From positions 3,440,001-3,504,000 of the forward strand of contig NZ_CP045423.1 in the NCBI RefSeq assembly GCF_009363855.1: a stretch of 64,000 nt of DNA, read 5' to 3'. The notes beneath the pieces are model-generated. The model did not search any database and had not been told where the DNA came from. It saw nothing but the letters and a program-made list of their open reading frames with translations. The translations under genes were made by a program, and so were the position numbers. Source of the stretch: Microvirga thermotolerans (GTDB lineage Bacteria > Pseudomonadota > Alphaproteobacteria > Rhizobiales > Beijerinckiaceae). Of the stretch, positions 1-8,564 are shown in pieces. Each line of letters opens with the position of its first letter. The stretch's first letter is position 1.

Positions 1-1418
1 GCCGAGTATGATTTCTCGAGTTGCAGCATCAACGCCGTCTCGTCGTCCATATTCACACCGGTCGCGTTGGAGAGGGCTTCAGATGCATGGCTCAAAAGTG
101 TCATCTGGTAGTCGACATTGGTCGATGCGGTTTTGCGATTGCCTTCAAGCCATCCTGCCGAGGAAACTGCAAAGTTCGCCACGCTTGCCATATCTCCGAT
201 CCCGAGCGCCGGGTTGAAAGACCTGTCAGCGTTCAGATTCTCTCCAAGCTTGTACAAGCGGTCAGCGAATCCGGCATTGGAGCCGGTGGGAACTCCCGGA
301 TTCTCGATGAAATCCGGACCATTCGCCCCGCCGTCACGCAGAAGGTCGAGCGTGCCGCCTTTGGAGGGATCGATAGCAGGGTTGACCGTGATGATACCTG
401 CGAGTCCAGAGACAGCCTGACTTGCAGGGACATCCCACCCGAGCGGCATGTCGGATGTTCCCGACTGGGCGAAGAGGCCCGCCTTGAACAGTGTTGGGTC
501 AACTTTGCTTTGCTCGGAGAAGGCTGCGATCAGAGCCTCGGCCACTTCGTCGAGCTGTTTCTGGTAGATGACCGCATCCCGATCGCGCGTCTGGATCAGT
601 CCGACGAGACGTCCCGAATTGAGGGGCATCGGACCGGGCCCGGTTACCGGAACGCCGTCGATGACGACCTGTGACCCGACGGTGCTTGCATTGTAGGTGT
701 TAGTCGGCGAAAACTCCACCCTTCTCGGGATCTTCTCGAACAGCGGCACTCCGCTGTCGGTATAGATCGCCATATCGTTGTTCTCCCGGGTGACGGCGCT
801 GATCCCCATCTCCTCGGAAAGCTGAGCCAAGATATGGTCGCGCGTATCGAGTTCGTCGCTTACATCAGCACCTGAGGCCGTTCCTTTGACAATCGCATCG
901 TTGACCGTCTTGAATTGTGCCAGGAGACCATTCACGCGCGAGACGGACTCTGCAATACCGGCATCGGCCTCCTGACGAGTCTTCTGAATTGTTGCCGTAG
1001 CGCTGTTGAGCGTCGTGACGAGCTCACTGGCTCTGGTGACAACGGCCTGCGCGAGAATAGGGTCATCCGGCTTCTTCGCATAGAGTTCCAGTGCCGCGTT
1101 GAGAGCGCCGATGCGACCAGCCGAAGACTGGTTGAGACTGGCATCTCCAACCGTTTCCTTGAGTTTGTTGATTCCGCTCAAGACGGCCTGCTGCTTCGCG
1201 GTGTCCGACGTTGTATCCAGCATCTTGTAGAATAAGGCCGTGTCGGCAGCTCGCTTGACGACGACGCGCGCCGCCCCACCGCCCGTGACAAGCGTCGCAA
1301 TTTTTCGCGAATATGTCGGATCGGAAGCCCCCGCCGTGTTCCTCGAAACGACGGCCATCTGGGATGACGATGCCAGAATTGATGAGCGCGCCGTGTTGAG
1401 CGCCAGCGACAGACCCAT
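1..1418 (-). CDS. flgK: Flagellar hook-associated protein 1 FlgK (partial, C-terminus beyond left edge)
   Basis: The frame is open from the ATG at 1418 to the window edge, giving about 472 residues. The N-terminus MGLSLALNTARSS and the following segment with ASDPTYSRK match the flagellar rod/hook N-terminal helix of FlgK. The last residues visible, LEKSYS, match the start of the conserved C-terminal coiled coil, so only a few dozen residues should be missing. FlgK forms the first of the two junction zones between hook and filament outside the cell. It lies 41 bases downstream of flgE on the same strand and is probably cotranscribed with it. Confidence 0.93.
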   Translation of the reverse strand, partial: MGLSLALNTARSSILASSSQMAVVSRNTAGASDPTYSRKIATLVTGGGAARVVVKRAADTALFYKMLDTTSDTAKQQAVLSGINKLKETVGDASLNQSSAGRIGALNAALELYAKKPDDPILAQAVVTRASELVTTLNSATATIQKTRQEADAGIAESVSRVNGLLAQFKTVNDAIVKGTASGADVSDELDTRDHILAQLSEEMGISAVTRENNDMAIYTDSGVPLFEKIPRRVEFSPTNTYNASTVGSQVVIDGVPVTGPGPMPLNSGRLVGLIQTRDRDAVIYQKQLDEVAEALIAAFSEQSKVDPTLFKAGLFAQSGTSDMPLGWDVPASQAVSGLAGIITVNPAIDPSKGGTLDLLRDGGANGPDFIENPGVPTGSNAGFADRLYKLGENLNADRSFNPALGIGDMASVANFAVSSAGWLEGNRKTASTNVDYQMTLLSHASEALSNATGVNMDDETALMLQLEKSYS

Positions 1419-1459
1419 TTGCCGAACTCCTTAATCGAACGATGCCCTAGACGCCATTG

Positions 1460-2731
1460 TCAGCGCTTCAGGTTCATAAGGACATCGAGAAGCTCGGATC
1501 CTGTCTGGAAGACTTTGGAATTTGCCGTATAACCGGTTTGAGCTTCGATCATGGCCGTCAGTTCGGTTCCAATGTCGACGTTGGACTGCTCGAGCGCACC
1601 GACCGAAATCGTCCCTCGCCCGCCCTGCCCGGCGAACCCAACCTGGATTCCTCCAGAATCGATGCTGGCTTCATATACGTTCCCTGCGCGCGGGGTGAGG
1701 TTGTCAGGGCTCGGGACATCCGCCAGGGGAATTTTATAGGCGGCAATGCGAGTACCATCTTCGTAAACGGCAAAGACCGTTCCGTCAGGCCCGAACTCCG
1801 CTCCCTTGACGGCCGTCGGCGCATTGCCGTCCGCTGTTCCTTTAACGTCGTACGTGCCGGCGAGCTGGGTCATGCCTTTGAGGTCAAGAACGAAACCTGT
1901 CTTGCCGTTTGGAATGTCGAAAGTCAGCGAACTCGTTCCTGTCAACTGGCCCATAGCGTCGAATGTCAGCGTCGCCGTTCCTCCGGGAATCGGCGTTCCG
2001 GGTAGCGTCGGCGTCGCAGCGGAATCGAATACGGCGATCTCCCATTGACCACTCGTTGGCGGGACGGCAAGCGGATCCGCATCCGCCACCTTGGTCATGT
2101 AGATATCGAGCTTCACCTTGTTGCCGACATTGTCGTATGTCACGAGAGACGACTTCTTGGTGTATGTCGTACCCGTCGCCGTGCCAGGCCGATCGGCGGC
2201 AGGAACGACTGTCGCGTCGTACGGCAGATTGCCGGTGAACGTTCCTTCGCTGGAGGGACGCGCCTGCATCGCCATGGAGGAAATGTTCACTGGCTCCAGC
2301 CCATCCAGACTGTTGAGTGCGACGGCCGGATCGCCGTTGCCTAGCTTGTAGCCCATGAGCTTGAAGCCCGCAGCATTGTAGAGATTCCCGCTGGGGCCAT
2401 CGACGACGAAGTTGCCAGCCCGCGTCAGGTAGGGAGTCCCGGCTCCATCGGAGACGACGAAGAAACCGCTGCCGGAAATTGCCAAGTCGCTTCCGGATGT
2501 CGTGTAGGAGATCGGACCTTGGTCCGCGATCGAGTAGCGCACCGTGGTCGTCACGGCACCTGAGTTGTAGGCACCGTTGCCTGACGAGAGGATCAGCGAA
2601 GAGAACTCTGTCGAAGCGCGCTTGTAGCCCGACGTGCTCGCGTTCTGAATATTCTCCGCCACTGTCCCAAGCTTGTTCGATTGGGCATTCATTCCAGAGA
2701 CGCCAGTACGGAGAACACCATAGAGACTCAT
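1460..2731 (-). CDS. flgE: Flagellar hook protein FlgE
   Basis: The 423-residue protein begins MSLYGVLRTGVSGMNAQSNK, the rod/hook family N-terminal helix, and ends with the matching C-terminal helix containing LEQSNVDIGTELTAMI. FlgE polymerises into the extracellular hook that joins rod and filament. An upstream in-frame TTG (2743) is less likely: the ATG at 2731 follows GGAG with six bases between. A copy of the flagellar box described in this annotation lies 47 bases upstream. flgK follows downstream. Confidence 0.96.
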   Translation of the reverse strand: MSLYGVLRTGVSGMNAQSNKLGTVAENIQNASTSGYKRASTEFSSLILSSGNGAYNSGAVTTTVRYSIADQGPISYTTSGSDLAISGSGFFVVSDGAGTPYLTRAGNFVVDGPSGNLYNAAGFKLMGYKLGNGDPAVALNSLDGLEPVNISSMAMQARPSSEGTFTGNLPYDATVVPAADRPGTATGTTYTKKSSLVTYDNVGNKVKLDIYMTKVADADPLAVPPTSGQWEIAVFDSAATPTLPGTPIPGGTATLTFDAMGQLTGTSSLTFDIPNGKTGFVLDLKGMTQLAGTYDVKGTADGNAPTAVKGAEFGPDGTVFAVYEDGTRIAAYKIPLADVPSPDNLTPRAGNVYEASIDSGGIQVGFAGQGGRGTISVGALEQSNVDIGTELTAMIEAQTGYTANSKVFQTGSELLDVLMNLKR

Positions 2732-2778
2732 GCTAGGCTCCAACAGATAAGGGTAGCAGCTTCAGTAAAGGGCCAATG

Positions 2779-2793
2779 GCTTGTGTGAGGCTG
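2779..2793 (-). promoter_or_regulatory. Candidate flagellar activator box upstream of flgE
   Basis: Read on the minus strand the sequence is CAGCCTCACACAAGC, which matches 12 of the 15 positions of the shared AAGCYTCGSGCAAGC consensus. Its end lies 47 bases before the flgE ATG, the same distance as in flgB (46) and motA (48). Function is inferred from recurrence at flagellar promoters only. Confidence 0.5.
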
Positions 2794-2843
2794 GCTTTGC
2801 GGAGAACGGAGGCAAATATTCTCCGACTGCGACGAGGGACGCC

Positions 2844-4166
2844 TTACTGACGCAAGAACTGGGCGAGCTCCATGAAAGCGTCGCTGCTTGAAGGCATCGA
2901 AGGATCCTGACGCAGCGCATCGTAGATCTTCGGCACCATTGCGACCGCTTGGTCGAGTTCGGAATCCGTTCCCGGCTGATAGCCGCCCATCAGCCGCAAA
3001 TCCCGCGTGTCCTCGAAACGGGCAATCAGCATTTTCAGTCTGCGGACGAGCTCTTTCTGCTCGGAAGTCCATACATGGTCGGATAGGCGGGAGATGGAGC
3101 CCAGCACGTTAATGGCCGGATACCGGCCTTGATCGGCAATGGCACGGTCGAGAACGATATGGCCGTCGAGAGTGCCGCGGATGCTGTCCGCGACCGGATC
3201 GTTGTGATCGTCGCCATCCACGAGGACGGAGAAGATTCCGGAGATGGCCCCCTTTCCTTCGACTCCAGGGCCAGCCCGCTCCAGGAGGCGCGGCAGATCG
3301 CTGAATACACTTGGCGGGTATCCGCGCGCCACCGCCGGCTCGCCGGCTGCAAGCGCGACGTCGCGTGCGGCGTGGGCAAAGCGAGTGACAGAATCGACAA
3401 TGAGAAGAACGGACTCGCCCAAATCTCGGAAGTACTCCGCAATGCTCAAGGCAGTTTTCGGCGCCTGGCGCCGCATCATCGGACTCTCATCACCTGTTGC
3501 AACGACAGTAATCGACCGATGGCGGTTCGCCAGGATCGGCCCCTCCAAGAACTCACGGACCTCCCGCCCTCGCTCGCCGACAAGTGCTATTACCACGGTG
3601 TCAAAGCCGGTACACCGGGCAAGCATCGACAAAAGGGTCGACTTTCCAACGCCCGATCCTGCAAAAATGCCGATCCTTTGCCCGGCACAGATTGGCGTAA
3701 AGAGATCGATGGCACGCACGCCGGTCCTCAAGGGCCTGTCGACCCGTGACCGTGTCATTGCCGCAGGCGGCTCATTATCCAGGGGCATTGCACGCTCGCC
3801 AGGCACAAGCGGCCCGAGGGCATCGATCGGCTCTCCAAGCGCATTGATCACCCGTCCCTTCCAACTGGAGTGTGGGCACAAGCCCGCATCTCCCAGGCGA
3901 TATGCGTAGGTTCCAACGGTGGCGTCGATACGTCCGTCGAATGGTTTCACCGTAATGCCTGCATCGTCGACCCGGACGACCTCGCCAATCCGTACGCCTT
4001 CATCGCATTCAAGACCGATACGATCGCCAAGTTTGACAAAGGAAGAAATGCCGGCGACACGGTAAAAGCTCGGCGTTACCTCGCGGACCAACCCTCCAAC
4101 GACAACCTTCGGCAGCGTTCGCAAGCCGTCAAAGATCACTTTCTCCAGACGGTCGAGTCTCTCCAT
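2844..4166 (-). CDS. fliI: Flagellum-specific ATP synthase FliI
   Basis: This 440-residue protein is the soluble F1-beta-like ATPase of the flagellar type III export apparatus, which helps deliver substrates to the export gate. A Walker A motif GSGVGKST sits at about residues 170-177, followed by a Walker B-like VLLIVDS and the family segment RGYPPSVFSDLPRLLERAG. The ATG at 4166 is preferred because GGAGG precedes it by nine bases; further ATG and upstream extensions lack such a site. The gene lies between flgF (upstream, 114 bases away) and flgE (downstream) on the same strand. Confidence 0.96.
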   Translation of the reverse strand: MERLDRLEKVIFDGLRTLPKVVVGGLVREVTPSFYRVAGISSFVKLGDRIGLECDEGVRIGEVVRVDDAGITVKPFDGRIDATVGTYAYRLGDAGLCPHSSWKGRVINALGEPIDALGPLVPGERAMPLDNEPPAAMTRSRVDRPLRTGVRAIDLFTPICAGQRIGIFAGSGVGKSTLLSMLARCTGFDTVVIALVGERGREVREFLEGPILANRHRSITVVATGDESPMMRRQAPKTALSIAEYFRDLGESVLLIVDSVTRFAHAARDVALAAGEPAVARGYPPSVFSDLPRLLERAGPGVEGKGAISGIFSVLVDGDDHNDPVADSIRGTLDGHIVLDRAIADQGRYPAINVLGSISRLSDHVWTSEQKELVRRLKMLIARFEDTRDLRLMGGYQPGTDSELDQAVAMVPKIYDALRQDPSMPSSSDAFMELAQFLRQ

Positions 4167-4280
4167 CCCGCTTTGCCTCCGACTTGAGCTGTCCATTAGA
4201 TCCGGCCGCGCCACGTGTCTCGCACGTGACGCGCAGGCGCCGAGACATGGCAACTCTTCAGGTTCGAGCCTGCGATGTCT

Positions 4281-5006
4281 TTAAGTACCGGGACCAAGCG
4301 TCCGGATAGCACTCATCAGCGACGACTCGGTTTCCGAAACGGCTGCGGCGGCATTGTCGAAGGTTCTTGAAATCATGATTAGCTTTGTCAGCTCCATGAC
4401 CGGATTAACATTCGATCCCTCGGCATATCCCCGTTGGACGCTGACGGCCGTAAAGTCCTGAACGACAGTCGCAGGCAAGCTGGATTTCACGCCCGAGCTT
4501 CCATAGCGCGTAAGTTGGCTTCTGCTGTCCAGCTTAAAGAGGCCGAGAGCGCCGATCTGGTTATTCCGCTGGTGGATCATGCCATCGCGACCGATGGTGG
4601 GCTCGCCATCCTGGGGATTGAGAAGAATCGGCGCTCCACCCGGATCGAGAACTGCATAGCCGTCCATGGTTTGCAGCTCGCCAGTCTCGCTCATCTTCAT
4701 TCGTCCATCTCGGGTGTAGACAATCCCGGACGGCGTGCTGACCGAGAGCCAGGCGTCGCCCTGTATAGCAACGTCCAGCGGATTGTCCGTCCTGGTGACT
4801 GCCCCTGGACGGCGAGACGTATAGGTCTCTCCTGACGACGCAAAGGCAACACCTCCGAGCCCGGCCTGGGATAGAACGGTCTCGAACTTGACCTCCTCTG
4901 CCCTGTATCCTCCGGTGTTTATGTTAGCGATGTTGTTTGCGACCGTATTGAGCCGCTTCTCAAGGGCGACTTGCGCAGACAGCGCCACATAGAGGGATGA
5001 CTGCAT
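4281..5006 (-). CDS. flgF: Flagellar basal-body rod protein FlgF
   Basis: The 241-residue protein starts MQSSLYVALSAQVALEKRLN followed by VANNIANINTGGYRAEEV, the rod-protein N-terminal motif, and has a C-terminal segment RGYAEGSNVNPVMELTKLI typical of FlgF/FlgG. It forms part of the proximal rod in the periplasm. Its ATG is only two bases after the stop of the upstream DUF1217 gene, so the two are almost certainly translated from one message, with fliI following. Confidence 0.95.
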   Translation of the reverse strand: MQSSLYVALSAQVALEKRLNTVANNIANINTGGYRAEEVKFETVLSQAGLGGVAFASSGETYTSRRPGAVTRTDNPLDVAIQGDAWLSVSTPSGIVYTRDGRMKMSETGELQTMDGYAVLDPGGAPILLNPQDGEPTIGRDGMIHQRNNQIGALGLFKLDSRSQLTRYGSSGVKSSLPATVVQDFTAVSVQRGYAEGSNVNPVMELTKLIMISRTFDNAAAAVSETESSLMSAIRTLGPGT

Positions 5007-5008
5007 CT

Positions 5009-5791
5009 TTAGGTATCGCTATATTTGACACGCTGAAGGCTCATTAGCATCTCGACATTCATCCCAGCCGATGCGGATGAACCTGTGAAAAGGGTTAGAA
5101 CCGGTGACGATGCAGCATTGTTCTTGGCATCCCACATGGTCGTGAAGCGTTGTAGAAAGCGCTTCACCTTTTCAGGGTCGCTGAGACTGTCGATGTCGAG
5201 CTTGTGCTCGATCATGGCGGCTTGAGCATCGATTCCGCCCCCTGATGCCGTCTCTGGGATGTTCAACGCCGTCTGAACGACTTGCAGCAGCGCAGGATCG
5301 GCCAGAATGTCATAGGGGCTGTTGATGCCAGGTGCCTTGCGTTCGAAATAGAGGGCCAGTCGCACACCCGCATCCTCCTGCCCGGCCGAAATCTCGAGGG
5401 ATTGTCGAATGTAATTGTCGACCGTTCCCTGGCGCGCCCGCTCGAAGGTGGTTGTCGTCTCGCCATAGGTCTTGAAGTCGAAGACTTTTGCAAATTCCTT
5501 GTAGCGCTCGTCCGCCAGTCTATTGGCGAAGCTGCTTTTGTCCGACACGCCTTCTGTCAGTACCTTCCGCATGAAAGCCTTGGCATAGGTCATGTCTTCG
5601 AGGCCATAGGCCTTCATCGCAAATGCATAGAGGCGGTGATTGCCCAGAAAGTCGTCGATAGACTTAACCTTCTCGATATTTTCGAGGTAGTATTTGACCT
5701 CACGGGCGGTAACGGGCTCTGCAGCGACACGCGCCAGAGACTTCTGGATGTCTCTGGAGATCAGCTGATAGTTCGTGAATGTCGTCATCAT
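5009..5791 (-). CDS. DUF1217 family flagellar-cluster protein
   Basis: The 260-residue protein, mainly helical and without signal peptide or membrane segment, matches the DUF1217 family as I know it, which occurs in alphaproteobacterial flagellar loci next to flgF. Its N-terminus reads TFTNYQLISRDIQKSLARVA and the rest contains several amphipathic helices. Function is not established. It is the first gene of the minus-strand unit DUF1217-flgF-fliI, with GAGGG seven bases before the first of two adjacent ATG codons. The position directly before a rod gene suggests a part in rod or export assembly, which is inference. Confidence 0.8.
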   Translation of the reverse strand: MMTTFTNYQLISRDIQKSLARVAAEPVTAREVKYYLENIEKVKSIDDFLGNHRLYAFAMKAYGLEDMTYAKAFMRKVLTEGVSDKSSFANRLADERYKEFAKVFDFKTYGETTTTFERARQGTVDNYIRQSLEISAGQEDAGVRLALYFERKAPGINSPYDILADPALLQVVQTALNIPETASGGGIDAQAAMIEHKLDIDSLSDPEKVKRFLQRFTTMWDAKNNAASSPVLTLFTGSSASAGMNVEMLMSLQRVKYSDT

Positions 5792-5826
5792 GGCAGATCC
5801 CTCTAACTGGAACGCTAGAGCTGCTA

Positions 5827-5841
5827 GCTTGCCCGAACCTT
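5827..5841 (-). promoter_or_regulatory. Candidate flagellar activator box, DUF1217-flgF-fliI unit
   Basis: On the minus strand this reads AAGGTTCGGGCAAGC, matching the shared consensus at 14 of 15 positions. It ends 35 bases before the DUF1217 start codon. It lies back to back with the motA box 13 bases away on the other strand, so one divergent region could serve both units. Confidence 0.5.
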
Positions 5842-5854
5842 TCCTTCCCCTTTC

Positions 5855-5869
5855 CAGCTTCGCGCAAGC
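5855..5869 (+). promoter_or_regulatory. Candidate flagellar activator box upstream of motA
   Basis: The sequence CAGCTTCGCGCAAGC matches the shared consensus at 14 of 15 positions and ends 48 bases before the motA TTG start. TCATAG, a possible -10 element, begins 23 bases downstream of the box; the same hexamer occurs 21 bases downstream of the flagellin 1 box. Confidence 0.55.
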
Positions 5870-5917
5870 CTCTCCTTCTAAATCCGTCTTGTCATAGTCC
5901 TATTTGAGGCTGGATCA

Positions 5918-6805
5918 TTGGGCGTCGCTATCGGATTGTTAATTGCCATCGGGTCCCTGTTTGGCGGTTTCGCCGCGATGGGAGGGCATTTGGCCGTCAT
6001 CTGGCAGCCATGGGAATTCGTGATCATCGGCGGCATCGCCGTCGGCACCTATATTGTAGCCAACCCGATGTCGGTTGTGGCCGATACAGGACGAGCCTCG
6101 GTGGAGGCGATTCTCGGCACGGTTCCCAAGAGACCGAAATACCTCGCACTTCTCGGATTGCTATATGCCCTCATGCGGGAGCTCCGGTCGAAACCTCGCA
6201 ACGAGGTCGAAAGCCATATCGACGACCCGCAGAACTCGAGTATCTTCGAGAACTTTCCCGAGATCCAGAAAGACCCTGAGCTGACACTCTTCATCTGCGA
6301 CTATGTTCGCCTCATCATCATCGGGAATGCCAGGCCTCACGAAATCGAGGCCTTGATGGACGAGGAAATCGCGACGCTGAGGCGCGACAAGCTCAAGCCT
6401 TATATGACGATTACGACGGTTGCCGAGGCCTTGCCGGCCCTTGGAATCGTTGCTGCCGTCCTTGGCATCGTCAAGGCGATGGGCGCACTGGATCAGTCGC
6501 CTCAGCTTCTGGGGGGCCTGATCGGTGCAGCTCTCGTAGGCACTTTTGCGGGCATTTTTCTGTCCTATGCCATCCTCTCGCCCCTCGCACAGAAAATCAA
6601 ATCGACCCGCGAGAAGCAGTGCCGGGTCTATGTCATCGTGAAACAGACCCTTCTCGCCTCGTTGAATGGAGCCCTTCCTCAGATTGCCGTCGAACACGGC
6701 CGGAAGGCGATCTCGGCCGCGGATCGCCCTACGATCGATGAAGTCGAGGCAGCAACGATCTCCGGCGGCTCGAAAGCCGAGGTTGAGCAGAAGGAGGCCG
6801 CTTGA
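5918..6805 (+). CDS. motA: Flagellar stator protein MotA
   Basis: The 295-residue inner-membrane protein has four predicted membrane segments, two near the N-terminus and two around residues 165-215, separated by a large cytoplasmic loop. The third and fourth segments carry the expected prolines in [20 protein letters not shown] and [10 protein letters not shown]. With MotB it forms the proton channel that drives rotation. The start is a TTG with GAGG eight bases upstream; no better ATG exists before the first membrane segment. fliM follows directly, the ATG of fliM lying two bases after the motA stop. Confidence 0.95.
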   Translation: MGVAIGLLIAIGSLFGGFAAMGGHLAVIWQPWEFVIIGGIAVGTYIVANPMSVVADTGRASVEAILGTVPKRPKYLALLGLLYALMRELRSKPRNEVESHIDDPQNSSIFENFPEIQKDPELTLFICDYVRLIIIGNARPHEIEALMDEEIATLRRDKLKPYMTITTVAEALPALGIVAAVLGIVKAMGALDQSPQLLGGLIGAALVGTFAGIFLSYAILSPLAQKIKSTREKQCRVYVIVKQTLLASLNGALPQIAVEHGRKAISAADRPTIDEVEAATISGGSKAEVEQKEAA

Positions 6806-6807
6806 CC

Positions 6808-7737
6808 ATGAATGCCTCTCATAACGTGAACGATATCCGCGACCGACTCCTGGACGCGGCTGGCCTCTCGCTTGATCGCTTGCCGATGCTCCATGTGATC
6901 TTCGATCGCATGGCGACGCATTGCGCGGATCACCTGCGCCATCTCGCAGCTTCTCCGATGTATTATTCCCTCAGCAGCATCGAAAGCGGACGCATTGGAG
7001 ACGTACTGGAAATGTACGAAGCCAATGCCATTGCAGGCGTCTTTCATGCTCCCGAGTGGGACAGCCATGTCCTTGTCGGTTTCGATCGGGACTTCGTCTT
7101 CACGATGGTGGAGGTCCTGCTTGGCTCGGACGGCTCCGAGCCGCCGGTGGACGAGGAGCGCGGCTTTTCTAATATTGAGCTGCGTATCGCACAGGCCATC
7201 TTCGAGCAGGTTGGCAAGGCCCTGCAGGCCTCCTTTGCCCTTGTGGCCGATACGCCGTTCAAGTTCGAACGCCTCGAGACGCGTATGGACTTTGCGGTCA
7301 TCGGTCGTCGCAACAACCAGTCGGTCGTCGCCAAGTTCCTTCTTCAGGCGCTCAACCGTGGCGGCGAGATGTTCGTCATCATCCCGCAATCCGTGCTGAA
7401 TCCGATGCGGCAATCCCTGGCTCGCGTCCTCTCCGGCGACTCGTCAGCGCGCGATCCACGTTGGACGAAACAGATTGCGAGCGAGGTCAAACGCACAGAG
7501 GTTACGCTCAAGGCCGTCTTGGAAGAACGCTACTTGACCCTTGGCGAGATCGCAGATCTGAAGGTCGGGCAGGTCCTGGAGCTCCAGGCAACGCCCAGGA
7601 GCAGGGTGAAGCTCGAAGGGAACGACCAGCCACTCTTCTGGTGTCATGTCGGCAAGGCAGATGGCTCATATGTGCTACGCGTCGACGACTTTATCGATCA
7701 GGAGCAGGAGTTCATGGATGACGTCCTTACTCGTTAA
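6808..7737 (+). CDS. fliM: Flagellar motor switch protein FliM
   Basis: The 309-residue cytoplasmic C-ring protein shows the CheC-like middle domain and a C-terminal SpoA domain with VTLKAVLEERYLTLGEIADL. FliM binds phosphorylated CheY and links FliG to FliN. The N-terminus is MNASHNVNDIRDRLLDAAG and lacks the usual CheY-docking EIDALL peptide. The ATG at 6808 follows AAGGAGG with ten bases between; an in-frame TTG at 6802 is also possible. The 3' end overlaps the next small gene by 20 bases. Confidence 0.93.
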   Translation: MNASHNVNDIRDRLLDAAGLSLDRLPMLHVIFDRMATHCADHLRHLAASPMYYSLSSIESGRIGDVLEMYEANAIAGVFHAPEWDSHVLVGFDRDFVFTMVEVLLGSDGSEPPVDEERGFSNIELRIAQAIFEQVGKALQASFALVADTPFKFERLETRMDFAVIGRRNNQSVVAKFLLQALNRGGEMFVIIPQSVLNPMRQSLARVLSGDSSARDPRWTKQIASEVKRTEVTLKAVLEERYLTLGEIADLKVGQVLELQATPRSRVKLEGNDQPLFWCHVGKADGSYVLRVDDFIDQEQEFMDDVLTR

Positions 7738-8032
7738 TTCCGCTCTTTTTCTGGCACTGGTAATCACGAGCATCTGCGTCGTCACCATGTACCTCAAGCT
7801 CAAGCGCCTCGACTCTTATCAGGTTGAGTACAAGCGCGTCTTCGACCAGACGGCCGAGGCTCTTACGTCTGCAGGCGAGGCGATCCGGATGCTGAACGAG
7901 GACGGAAAGGATGTCCTCCAGAGGCTTGAGCAGCGCATCGCCGAGGCCAGGACGGCGATCTCGGCGCTGAAGCAGACAGGCTCGGAAGATAAAGAGGCCG
8001 GCTCGCAATCGGCCACGCGAAGGAATCCATGA
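7718..8032 (+). CDS. Small membrane-anchored coiled-coil protein of the motor operon, unknown function
   Basis: I do not recognise this 104-residue protein. Residues about 5-25 (SLLVNSALFLALVITSICVV) form one hydrophobic segment without a cleavage site. The rest, with repeated charged and Leu/Ala positions through residues 30-85, looks like a cytoplasmic or periplasmic coiled coil. The ATG at 7718 follows AGGAG by seven bases and overlaps the fliM end, so translation is probably coupled to fliM. The location between fliM and fliN suggests a role at the motor, which is inference. Confidence 0.75.
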   Translation: MTSLLVNSALFLALVITSICVVTMYLKLKRLDSYQVEYKRVFDQTAEALTSAGEAIRMLNEDGKDVLQRLEQRIAEARTAISALKQTGSEDKEAGSQSATRRNP

Positions 8033-8165
8033 AGGATTCTCGTTCTCTCAATGCAGGGACTCGGGACTGACGCGCCCCTCAACCCGGCGAATGGGCTTCT
8101 GGTTCCTGAGAGCCCGAAGCATGTTTCGAACATGAAGTTCACCATTGAATACTAGGAGCACACCC

Positions 8166-8549
8166 ATGTCGGAGAAGATAAAGACCCCCCAGGATGAGGG
8201 CACCTGGCATGATGAAGCCCTTTTTGCCAAATCGGGTTCGACAGCGGCGGACTTCGACTCTCGGGAGGAAAGAATCGGGAGCACCAAGAATCTCGAGTCG
8301 ATCCTTCGCATCCAGGTCCTAATCCAGGTTGTTTTGGGATCGGCGACAATGCCTGTCGCTAACCTCATGAAGCTAGGTCGGGGCGCGATCATCCCTCTTG
8401 ATCATAGGGTTGGCGAGCCCGTCGATGTGGTCGTAAACGGACGCGTCATCGCACGAGGCGAGGTCGTCGTCGTTGAAGACGACAACTCCCGCTTCGGTGT
8501 TTCGCTGACTGAAATTGTCGGTCCGTCAAGCTCTGAATTCAGCAACTAA
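8166..8549 (+). CDS. fliN: Flagellar motor switch protein FliN
   Basis: The 127-residue protein has a variable N-terminus and a C-terminal SpoA domain (LIQVVLGSATMPVANLMKLG, then PVDVVVNGRVIARGEVVVV) that is diagnostic of FliN. FliN forms the lower part of the C-ring and contacts FliM and FliH. The ATG at 8166 has AGGAG seven bases upstream, better than the in-frame ATG at 8145. It is separated by 133 bases from the small protein upstream and followed 15 bases later by fliG. Confidence 0.95.
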   Translation: MSEKIKTPQDEGTWHDEALFAKSGSTAADFDSREERIGSTKNLESILRIQVLIQVVLGSATMPVANLMKLGRGAIIPLDHRVGEPVDVVVNGRVIARGEVVVVEDDNSRFGVSLTEIVGPSSSEFSN

Positions 8550-8564
8550 TCCGGATCCTCCGAA

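Noticed and set aside
8120-8134. Small palindrome CATGTTTCGAACATG between the small membrane protein and fliN
   Set aside because: Six-base arms in an intra-operon spacer without promoter-like context; can occur by chance.
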